64,000 bases of DNA from Dipylidium caninum (taxonomy: Eukaryota; Platyhelminthes; Cestoda; Cyclophyllidea; Dipylidiidae): contig QEYB01000841.1 in NCBI GenBank assembly GCA_017562135.1, forward strand, positions 124,001 through 188,000, read 5' to 3'. The notes beneath the pieces were generated by a model. It was not told the origin of the DNA, did no database searches, and saw only the letters and a list, made by a program, of their open reading frames with translations. Made by a program: the position numbers and the translations under genes. This document shows positions 12,702 to 24,700 of the stretch, piece after piece. The first letter of the stretch is position 1, and each line of letters opens with the position of its first letter.

Positions 12702-15700
12702 CTGGACAAAAATCACAGTCAGCAAATGCGGTTGAAGCAAGGGAATGTCGGTATTTCCGTGATCGCCCCTGCAGTTCAACTAGCACATGGAACTTAGTAA
12801 ATCGGTAAATTCGAGGGAATCTACTGACTATCGAATGACGTCCGCACTAGACTTCACCAAGTCTTCGTTTTGAGTGGCTTCAGACACACTCGTCTACACA
12901 GGCCTAGCGGATCTCGAGCGGGAGTTGGGAAAGTGACTACCACAACTAGTTCTTCTCACCGAGTGTATGCGTAATGGAGCACAGCCCGCAAATAACTCTC
13001 CCAGACATGAAGTGAACAAAATTATTGGTTCCCATTGCCGTATTTTAACAGAGGAGAAAGTACCGACGGTAGACACGACAAGTGAAGAGGATTTTGAGGA
13101 AGTTGGATGAAGTTCAAAAGGAAACTAGTGGACACAACTCGACGAAGTGGTAAGAAGTGCCATAAAACCCATTAAGACCACTATTCTGTGTGTCTTTACG
13201 GTAATTGAGGTATCGAAATCGTTTGACTACCCTAATTTAACCACATCTAAGCCTGACGAGTGAAAAGATTTCCAAGTGTGAGGTGAACTGCTGCGTTGGT
13301 GCATTCATTGAGCACTGTGGAATGCTCGAGCGGAGCGACTGATTTAAAAATTCTCCCTTCAAACCCCTAGAATACCTTTATTCTTCCCGTTTGGATTTTG
13401 CGTTGGTACAAAGCCCCTCCCCCCCACGCCTGCTAATCCATGTAATATCTTCACTGGGAAGAGAAAGACTAGCCACGCGACAACGTGTGAACAGCTCAGT
13501 ATGTAACATCGCTTACGACGGGAGGATTCTACGAGGATTAGCGCCAATGAGTGGATTTGTGGAAAGACTGAGACACTCGAAATTAGTTACTCAAATTAAT
13601 GTGTTGGGAGAAAAGTCTAGAAATTTTCTACCGTCTGGGGAGGACAGCCGTCGCTCAGGCTACATGTGAGGAACAGTTCTAGCTTCAACCGCACGCCGTG
13701 TTAAATGACTATATTTCAATTGCAATTTCCCTAATCTAAGCTTGTGGGAAAGAAATTTGAGATGTGATTTTTAGGTGTAAGTTTAAGTCTGGTAGAAAGG
13801 GTTAACTACTCCCATAAGTAAACGTAATTTAGTCCTCAGTTTCTTCAGCCAGTTGGCAAACCTAATGGACACTTTATTTGACTTAACAAAACACAAGTAT
13901 AAAATGTCTTTTACAGTCATTAGTCCTCAATAATAAGGCCATTGAGATCTTACCGACGAAGGAGAGGATTGTAAGTACAATTCCTACGAGAGCACCGACT
14001 CCGAGATCAGGGCGCATGACTTCGGCTTCACAATACAGGCCAAAGTGAGTGGGAGGGCAGAGACACACAAATCCTCGGCTATCCACCAACGATGGTCGAC
14101 AGGTGCCGCCGTTAAGGCAGGGGAATCGTGAACAGACGGCCAAACAGTAGCACTTATTCCCCGACCCCTCAATGCACCCTGGTTGGCATCTAGTGAAGGA
14201 GGCAGATTAACTTGGGGCAAAAGGATGGGCGAGCAGAAAGCTGACAGGTCAACTCAGAGTTGGATTGGCTGCCTAGTGGAAACACGATTTGCCTTCATTG
14301 GTCGGGTTACGCCCAAGGTGATATGGATGGAGGCTGAATAGTTGTGCTTTTCTAGACAGGTTCCGTCCTTCTGTCTTCTAATGCCAGGCAGCCCGTACTA
14401 AGTGGTCGAAGCGGAAATGGAGGTGTTCAGTTCAAATTATGAATCTGTTTTCAGACACTCTATTCTGTGCTTATGATTGGAGGCTTCTGTCGCGGAGGGT
14501 CGGGTTTTTAAAGTCGAGATGGCCACTCGCTTCGGACCTGAACATTAAGTTCCACCTACCTATTGCCAGAGATGGAGTTCTGCGCCCTACCCGCTCAACG
14601 TGGATCCATCGCACTTGCCACATCCAATGAAATAAGTAATATCTAACCACCGTGCCAATCTGTTACATTGTGATATTGGGTTTAATAGAAACGCAGAGGA
14701 AGGCCCTCAAAATAGATTGTGACTTAGTACCGTACAAGTGATACAGGCGTACGTACAGGCAAGAATATCCGTTGGGCGGCTTCCACGTTGGAACGCATCT
14801 CAACTCGCCCGGACATTGGGCGTTGGAGGGACAGGCGGTGAGATCGGAACAAGCGTCAAGGTTGTTACCGAAACCGTTCAAACTGGCCACTTGACCTTCG
14901 CTGCCAGCAGCGGTGATCTCAACCTGAGTGAGGGGGATACCAGGCTCCGTTCAAGCGAAGGTCACGGAAGCACGTTTCACCAATGCTGGAGGCGGCTGGA
15001 CGTACTTCATTCACGGCAAGTAGTGGACCATCAGGCAGGAAGTCGCGTCTTGCCCCAATTATGATCTAAAGAGGGAGAGGAGTCGCGACTGCGAACTCTA
15101 AACCGCTTGTCGTCATCATACATCTTAAACGGTCACCGGGAAAGGCACGGAATCCTTTTTACTTCAAGCCTCACGAAGCAGCGCTTCATCGGAACCCTTT
15201 AGAAATCTTGACATCACCAGAGAACTCCATCTGTTGACGTTGCGATTGCAGTGTCAAATTGTAAAATAGACCTATGGCGCGAGTTGATCTTCTAAATATT
15301 TGAAGATCTGTGATAAGAAGAAGTGTTCCCCCCGGTCAGTAAACCAATTCTTAGGCAGAATCTGGTCAGCCTACGCTTTTCCTCCCGCTTGCTGCAGAAG
15401 TAAGGGTGTGTCAAGGAAAGAGAAGATTTCGCAGCACTCGAGAAGCTGAAGATGTCATCAACTAAGGAGAAGGTGTCATCAACTAAGGAGAAGGTGTCAG
15501 ATGGAATGAGGACGTCAGCGAATCTCACCTTTTCTCCAATAGACATTTTAAGATAGTTGGAGGCAGGATTGAGTGGCAGGAAGGCGGCGAGACCGCGACC
15601 GGCGGCCTCGTCAACCTCGACGAAGAGGGAGGAGAGAGATCGAGAGACCCGGACATGGTGCCAGGCTCCGTCGTTGAGTTGACCGCGAGCCGGAGAAGCA

Positions 15701-18700
15701 GTGAGAACGTCGAAGTTACCCAAGTTAATCTCCACCTTCAACCGCGTGTTGGAGAGTCGTATGTCCATGGAGGAGTTCCTAGATTAGTGCAGAGGACGGT
15801 GATAATTTTTTTCTTAATGTCGCTGCACTCCTCAATAAAAATGGCCACATCGTCTTGTCGGATATTAGACGACTCTAGAGATTAACCGGTAAGCGTAACA
15901 GTAATTGAGCATCTGATCAGTCTAAGAACGTCTCCTCTGAAGCGGTCCGATGGATTTCACGACCTCGCGCGGCTTCTGTGCTCCACTTCAGTGTTCAGAA
16001 TGGTAAATGGAGGATGGAAACTGGAGTTCCAGTCCCGAGAGAGTCTGATGTTGTGCGTCTGATGTTGTGCGTCGAATGGCTGTTACGACCCAAAACTGCA
16101 TCACGTTCCCGTTTTCAAATAACTTTACAACGAATGGATGGAGACGGTAGCATCCGCGCATTTGAAACGGTAAATATGAATCTATCGAAACTCATGATGG
16201 CCAAAACGTGCCCCAGATCATCCCCTAGTTCTATCCGTCGAACGAAACGCAAGGTAAGAAGAGAATATGTAAGCTGCCATCCGAAGAGACTGAAACATCG
16301 CTGGAATCGAGAGATGGCTGAGAAACGGCGTAATTGGAAGTGGGGAAGCCAGGAAAGTAAGGCGAACGGGCCGATCTCATCAAATTGTTTAAACCGCTTT
16401 GACGGATGTGCGTAGACTTGCCACGGGTGTAAGGAGTTACTGCATAAATCATTCATCGTTACACTTAGTCGACATGCGTCCGAAGAGCATAGGAGAGAGA
16501 CGAGGTAACCGATGTGTACGCCTCGTTCATTCAACTTCTGCAAGTCCAAGCGACGAGGTAGCTTCGAAGAACGGAGAGTAGATGATAAAGCAACGTGAAG
16601 GATTGGGAAGCCCTCTCCTCCAGCGGGTGTCATTGAGGGGAAGTCAAGTTTCTAAAGTCATTCAGATTCTAACCAGAGTACGTGTTCTAGAGAAGCACTC
16701 AGGAGTGGATAACGTAAGATAGTCCAACCGACTTCCAAGCCAATGGCAAAGGTTAATTGATATAAAGATGTCTTTTGACTGGGAGACGTGAACAAAATAC
16801 GGAACGCTTGATGTGAATACGTTTAAACGAACGAACGAATTCACTACAATAACGCTGAGTTGTTTGATAAAAGAATCACCAGGACGTGGATCTTTCCCAC
16901 AGGGACACCACGCCACCTGATTTAGTGGTTTAACAGTTCGTCAACGTGAAAATTCACGGACAATTATTGAAAGAGAAGGTCGGACGAGTGCGACTGCAGA
17001 ACCGACAGGATACACCGACGTCTCTAGTTTCGAACGAGTGCTCCGAGATCAAATCAAATCCAAAACCACCGATTTTCCGGACGACACCCTCGACTACGGT
17101 TACGAGGGCGGATTCAGTCTGGAAGAGGAGGACGAGGAAGGGGAGGAAGGGAAGGAGGGGGAGGGAGGAGGAGGGTGGGAGGAGGAGAGAGAGGGAGACA
17201 GCACCATTCACGTGAACACGAGTGTCTCGTCGTCACTCGCCGCCGATACCACATCCTTCGGAGACACCTTCAACGCTCTCAATCAACTGCCTGATGAAGA
17301 GCACTTTTCAGCCTATCGTCCATAACTCCACCTCAACTTCCACTTCAACCATCACCACCACCACCGCCACGACCACCACAGCCACAGCCACAGCCACAAC
17401 CACAGTCACAGCCACAGCCACCCCTACTTCCCTCCTTCCTCCTTCCTACTTCCCTCCACCCACCTACCCACGCACTCTAGTGCCAATGTCTCCAGCATGT
17501 GCCACGACTGTCGAAAGTAGTCCCTTCAGCAGATTGGTGTTTTCGTAATTGGGAAGATGTCCCACTGTTACTACGGCTATGATGCATTCCGTGGAATGTT
17601 CGCGATGCCGTGTTTACCAAGAGTAGGCAGACGAAGGCGCAGTGTGTTGGCAGTGAGAAGAGATGTGAGAAGAAACTTGCCAGTAGAAATTGGGTTCGGG
17701 ACCACTGAGGTACACGAGGGTGCCATTTTCACTGCGTGTTCGGAAGTCGAAGGAGACGTCGGTGGAGACTTGGTTGAGCCAACTCCTTTTGCACGTGAGT
17801 TCGAGGTAGCTGGGTTTGGGACCGAGTTCAACAGAGAATCGGGAAGGTTGGCAGCTGTTATCCTGTACTTGAAAGCCTGAGTTACATCTGCACTGCGCTC
17901 GACCCCCGGACTCCCAGCAGACTCCCTTCACCAAACAGTTGGACAGAATTCGATGAGCAACTTAGTGACAAAGGTGGAATTGTGGGCACAAATCCCTTTT
18001 TTGTATCGCCTACGTTTGCTTTGTGTGTCTAGGAGAGCATTTTTGCATATCTTAAACATCACTTATGTTGATCTCGCCTCTAAATGCTCTCCCCACCTTT
18101 TTTGAACTGAGGTTTGCGTACGTTTCTACCAACGTGTTTCTTAGCCAGATTCGCATAAGTCAAAATAAATAGGAACTGTGTAGTCGCTCACATTAGGTGC
18201 ACAGACATCTCTTCCTTTGGCATCGAGACAGACTGAAGGTGCGGGCAGGGCGTTTGATGGAGAGCCAAATTGAGCTAGATTCCACAGCTCCCCATTCACC
18301 ACAACATGTTTAAATGCAGAGCCTGCAGGAAGGGAATTTGTGGTCACTTGGGCGGGGTAAAGATTCACCGTGTCGGTTGGTTTTCGTCCTCCCAACTGCA
18401 ATGGCCATTGACCCACATTGAGGGACCGTTCGACCCCAACAGTATATGGCAGGGAAAAGAGACAGTCGCTTAGACTTGGAGGGTTTTAAGGCCATTGTCT
18501 TGGACAATGCCCTCGCTGGATCTGCATGAATCCACCATCAATGTCAATTCCGCATTTTCCTGTGCAAATTGGTGCAAAAGTTAAAAGAAGGGGCGTGACG
18601 ATGCAGTAAAGAATTCGCCAGAGAAACTGGTGCGCTAACACGAGCTAATTGATGATAGTAAAATATGGTAAGGTCTAAAAATCGGGTATTTTAGAAGCCA

Positions 18701-21700
18701 CTCTACCTCCAGATCGGCAAGCTAATCACCTACCAGTTTTTGGGAAAGTAGTAAATCAATCTGGTGCCAATTGCCGTCGTCTAAGCGCGTGTTAACGCTA
18801 AATTTTGAGGTCACAACACCGCTTGCACCGAGGCTATAAGCCAACGTGAGACTATGTCCGCCAGAGTCTATTTGAAGACCAATGAAATCATTCATCTTCA
18901 GATTAGTCGCTGATTGGCTGATCGGACCGGCGTAAATCAACAGGCCTGGACGCTCATTAACGGCAGAGGTTTTGAAAGTGAAGTGGATGTGAAGCTCGGT
19001 GCAACTGCCAAGTCCTGGTGCCCAAGCATAGCCGCTGTGAGCCAAGAAGATTTGAGTCTGTTCACATCGCGGGCCCGTGTATCCGCGCGGACATTCGCAG
19101 GTTAGTGTCCGTGTTCCCGCTTCTTCGCTAAAAGTAAATATCTGTCTATATAAGGGGGGACGAAAAAAACTATGAAGGAGCACAGATTCTCCTCCTTAAT
19201 TTCAACATGGGGAGTGGAGAAACTAAGGGTTATAACTGGGAACAGCCAAGATGTTTGTTCATCCAGGTTGTAATCAAGTCGCGGGAGAGTCCCCGTGTCC
19301 CGCCAGTCGACAGGGCATCGTGAACATTACTAATGCTGCTTCCGTTTTATATTTTTTTCTGGAGGTGTTTAGTACGCGACAAATCTATAAATAAGTTTTA
19401 AAAGACCTCACATTTCTGTGGTAGCCTAAGTTTCATTCACTTCATAGCGAAGGTGCCATGTCGAGATGAGAGAATTTGTCCCAGACACGTAGGAGCTAAA
19501 CTGCATGAATTCCTCTGATTTCATTGTGTGCCTCGCAGACCCAACTATGTATTCCAATGTACCAGGCATTCCGAACCAAGCTTGTGAGTGCGAAAATTAA
19601 TCAAGAGGAATGAAGTCGTGGTAACAGCTCGACAAAGTATTGGCATACCAAATCCTCGGTTTTTTCAGAATTGATAAATGTTCGTGAAGTGCTAAAATGC
19701 CGCCTCGGAGTTTACTAGCATGATTCACAATTGGGTGCCTTATACACTCGAGTTAGGCTGGGCAATAAGGAAGCTCAGACTAATGAAAGACGGCGCAGAT
19801 AGGAAACGACGAAGTTAATCTTAAGACATTTGGTTCGGGTTCTCTTTGCGCCTCAGTTTTCGATGTTAATCCACTGAAAGCCCACAAGTTAAATAGCCCC
19901 CTGAAGGCAAAATTAAAAGGGAGATGAGTGCCCGCCTCCAAGTAGATCATTGGAACCTGTTAGGAGAGTCTTTTTTGAGGCCTCAGCATTACCGACTTTC
20001 AAAGTCGTTCATGTTGACATGCTGGCGTGCAAATGCTACTGAAATGTATTTCAGCCCCATGTTCTGAATACTTGGCAGTAAAGCCGGTGGGTCGTCCGCA
20101 ATCACTCTCTTTTACTGTACAGCAAGTGGCCCCATTACCTTAAAGTCTAAACTCTGAAAGGGTGGATGAGAAAAAGCCAGTCAAAATTTTGATTAACTAC
20201 TGACATCCTAATGGCATCCATTTTCTACCAAACTACTTTTCGAGTGACGTTGCATGCGTGCGAGGGGCGTTGGGAAGCTAAACGAAGTGAACGACGCAGT
20301 GCCCAGACCCTTCACACAGTACTTTAAGCCGAAAGACCTCACGCTACCTTTGCAGAAACGCATCCCTGTCCGTCCACGTTATCGCATCGCTATGGTAATT
20401 CTCCTAATTTCAATAGATTTCGGTTTTTGCTCAGGCTTGTCTGCACGAACACAATCATCCCTGAGGGTACGCACATACTACTTAGAAGTAATGATCCACT
20501 CAACTCGGTTGTTGGCTGCGAAAAACTACTCGTTGATTACCCGATGCTCCATTGAAGTGTCCTTCCCTACTTTTCATGCCTATTGACGTTGAAGGTTCGT
20601 TTTCTTTGGCTCGAAACACTTTTCAAGGTAGTCAAGTGTTAACTCGAGCAAAAAGATTTCATAATGTGGCATTTGAAGAGGCGAAAAAGTTGGTTTAAGT
20701 GAATGATGGAGCGGCCATTAAGTAAATCACTTGCCCCTCCTCTTCCCTCTCAATTAACTTCCCAAATGAGGGGTGGTTTTGTTGACGGTTAGTGCTTGTT
20801 TTGATGCACTTTTGCCTATACTGGGTTTTCACTCGCTGCTGCTTTTCACTTCGGCTTTCTGGGTGCTGGCAAAAGACGCATTGGCAATCCGGGCCAAGCA
20901 AATGCACTGAATGCGTGATTTTGGGAGCTCACCGTTCACTAGTCGAAATGACATCTGCCTCAAGACAGCTTCGACTACCAGGGGAAGAGATTAGCCTTCA
21001 CTGAAGGGCAAAGAGTGCTAGTGGAACAATTGCTCGATGCTCTCGAAGGTGACTGCGTGCCAAGGTTGCCTGTGACGTTCCCAAACATGAGTGACATGAG
21101 GCCCGAATCCGTTATGGGGGCTGATTTAATCGTGGACCTCACCTTCCCAGTGCATTCGGCATGGGCGAGGATGTGACTTTCAGGCATTCTGACGTGACCT
21201 ACCCTTTTGGGTGACAGTTTTTTAAATGTCGTCGTGCTTCTGTCCACGAGGAGGAAATGGCCAGTGGATACGATTTCAGTTGACATTAAATGACAACTGC
21301 ACACTCGGTGTGAGTTGCCAAACACCAAAAACGAAATGGAGATACTTGACACAAACAACAACATAGAAATCAAAGAGTCTAGCGGGTACCAAGAGTATCT
21401 ACCGGTTGACTGTGTCCGCACTTTCAAGTTTCATCCTTATTCCCTCCAATGACAACCCCTTTGGGTCAGCAAAACAAATCAAGGTACTGGCATTTAAAGG
21501 GGGGAAACGGAACATGCCTCCATTTTTGGAGGACACGAATAATTTCATAACGAGGAACTTAAATCTGGTGTCCTCGTGTCAGCTTGGGAAACCGGGGCTG
21601 ACAAACACGGGAGTATTTAAAATTTATAGAAATTTGGTATTTTCGAAGAACTGCACCCACACATCGGCCAGTTCCAACTGACTGGTTCAAGCACCACATG

Positions 21701-24700
21701 GCCAACCCGTTTGCCGCCGGCGTCAAGCCGTCCAGACACCGACTTTGAAGAGGGTCGGGGGCGGTTCTTGGAGGACCGTCTGCCCATTAACTGTCACTAT
21801 TGAGGAATATGAAATAATTCACAATCTCCCACGGCCTCCTGTTTAACACAGCGGTGGATTTTCTAGGCTTAATGTGGCTGGCGTTCTTAACTTCTCCACG
21901 TTACAGATGATGGCAGAGTATACCGGCTCGTAGCTAAATTTGTTTGACATGGAACTATAACATCGGAGTGGAAGGATCTGTGGTGATTGTGTTGTGAAGC
22001 GGACTTTGAAGCGTTTGGTTCTGTGGTCTCTCTCTTGGGACGTGGGCAAAGCACCGGAGTTAACGTCAAATCCCGGACGAGGATCTTACTAACTGGCAAG
22101 AGTCACTAATCTCGTGCTGTGGCGTCTCGATGTGGCGAACATTGAGCAGAATCATGGAGAGAAATACCTGCAAAAGCCTCCATTTAAACAGGCATCTGGA
22201 CTGAGGCAGGAGATCGGTTGTCGGGTCGGTGGTTGCGGATCCCCACCGGTGCACCAACAGTCGATGGATGTGTCGAGAAGAGGACCAGCAACACTCGCTC
22301 CAGGCATTAAACGCATCAGTCCAGCCAATACATCGACATTTGTGGGGGTGCCAAGGGTGGCCAGTCGGCTTCTACACCCACGACGATCGCAGGCGGACAC
22401 GGCAGTAGTTTCGGTGCCGCACTGCAGAACAACGGCACCGGACATTCCGCGTACTGTAGCCGCCAGGCTAACTTGCAAAGTGGTACTGCCGCCTCTTAAA
22501 GCCTCGTTATAGACGTCAGCGTCAGTGAGGATCGTGTCCACCAATCTGCAAGGAAGACAAGTGAAACCCTTGCGTGTGTGTGCTTCTGTTGTATCACACC
22601 AACGATACACCAGTCCGTGTGCAATTGGGACATTTCTCTCACTTGCAATTTGTGAGTGAAAAACTAAGCACTAAAGTCAACTTGTTGGCACCATTCCAAT
22701 TCGTGCGCTTTACCAGATGCACCTAAGATGGTGGAAGCCTCTTCTGTACTGGAGTATTTCATGAAAAAATACCGTTGTTGTAGTGGTGGCGGTGGTGGAA
22801 CAGCAACAAGATTGTAAAAATTTATTGTCGAATTGTAAAGCTCGCCACAGTCCAGACTAGGCGACGTGTGCAAATAAGGAGAGTCAACACCTCAACCAGA
22901 TCCTCATGAGCTGAATTAAGTGGAAAGAATGAAAGTGGAGCTGAGGGAACCGAGGGGAATAAAGGCAAAGAACTGACCCTGCGAAGTGACTCAAGGAGGT
23001 GGGACACCTTAAGGAAGGATATTGTAAGGATTTATGCTTATTTACTCATACTACAACCGAGGAGGATTAGTGGATTGCATTATTCTGTTCTTCTTAGTTT
23101 ATATACTACTTATTACACCTAAAGCGACCATCAATAAGGTGTTGTGCAGAGAGACTAACGACATTAGCAGTTCACCTGAATGAAAGTGGATCGCCTACCT
23201 TCCGGGCACTTCATAAGGCGATGAGTGCATCCCAACGAACACGTCGAATGTATTTCCGTTAGACATGGCGGGGAACACCGCGAGTGAGTCCCGGCTAATT
23301 TGCAATTTCTTGGCCAAAGCTTCTATCAATCGGTCTCGTGGTGTCGCCTAGTGTTGCAAGAGAAGCATGTTACTGCAGTGAAGAGGAGTACTTGTGGGAG
23401 AAAGATTGAATGGGACTTACCATGCCTACAGTAGTCTGGTTGATGAACCACTGGAGTGTGGCCTTCTCAATTCTCACTAGGATGCCATTGGTAAAACCGC
23501 TGCCTGGTAGCCAGTTGACGCGGACGTGGAGATTACTTGTGGCGTTGGGAAGAGAGGGATCAAACCTTGTACTCACCTCAGCTCTTACCGAAAATTCGCC
23601 GGGCGGAGATGCTGTGAGGAGGTGGAGGAGACCGTTTTCGCTTATTCTAAATAATTTTAACTCAGCGAAATTAGACTGTATTAGAACCGTCAATGAAAAT
23701 TGCCTAACAACTATGGTTGATTTTGGGCAAAAAATGGTGGAGGACGAGTTAAATTCTGCTTGTGTGGAGAATTTACCCCTCATTATCTACGTCATTTCAC
23801 CTCTCGACGAATCCTCGAAGGCCTTCGAGGAAGGCATAGCAAAAGCCTACAAACACCCCGCGTGTTGGAAAATGGGGCACACAACCAAAGGAGGGGGACG
23901 CCATCATGGCCGCCAATGAAGGATAACTAGGGAAACGAGCAGATGGGCCATTTCTCAGGATGATGCGGGTAAGTGCAATGTAGCTTTCTGTCCTCAGGCT
24001 GTTTTTCAGACAGGACTTCCATAAAACCCTCTGGAATATTCCTTTGTACGACCTCTAGCCGAAGGTCACACGGAGCCGTGCCTGTCGTCAATCTCCCCAC
24101 TCCTCCCTCACCATCAGACAGAACAAATTGGAGTAAGTGGCTACTCACTTAACCAAAAGGTTGTTTTCGTCTTCGGGGATTAAAATGAAGATTCGGTCTC
24201 TACGATCCGCGGCGAAGCGTTCTCCTACAGGCATGAAGCCAATCGGTAGGTCGGGGAGGGCGTTTGTGTCTTCGAAAGAAAGGCAACTTTAAGTGGAGAA
24301 ATTTTTCGCCACACGTAGGGAAAGTGGGCGGCCTCGAGACTGATCTCACTTACATGGCCAGTACCAAACATCTACAAGGGAAAGCGAGAACCGATTAGTC
24401 CCCGTGCCTCTCCACTGCTGTCGATCTGGATGTCTTTCACCCGTCTTTACATCGCTCACCTGAGGGTACGAAGACCTCAAGGGCGCCGAGGCCACTCGAG
24501 GGAGCCGAGGATTTGTCAGTTGTCACTGTTACCGTCAGTGTCGACGTGGCTGATCGTGCCAGGTTGGACAGACTGGCAATAATTGGTATGGGGAAGTACG
24601 AAGTCCCCTCCGCTTCTCGAGACAGTGTCGTTCGTAAACCGAGGTTAAACTTCCCGCCTGTCTGATTGGTGATTTGAAAGAGACGTAGAGCCTGAGGTGA

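Noticed and set aside
17222..17548. Ser/Thr-rich plus-strand frame in the right repeat arm
   Set aside because: It is a shifted-frame reading of the antisense exon copy and adjoining CCACA-type low-complexity DNA.
20975..21427. 150-codon minus-strand frame
   Set aside because: It lies in the 3 kb intron between 22168 and 19127, whose flanks join in phase within an EGF; no domain recognised.
23927..24148. Frame containing NIPEG, suggestive of the primitive cadherin domain
   Set aside because: Splicing 24149 to 23646 is in phase and gives a better match; this frame lies in the intron.
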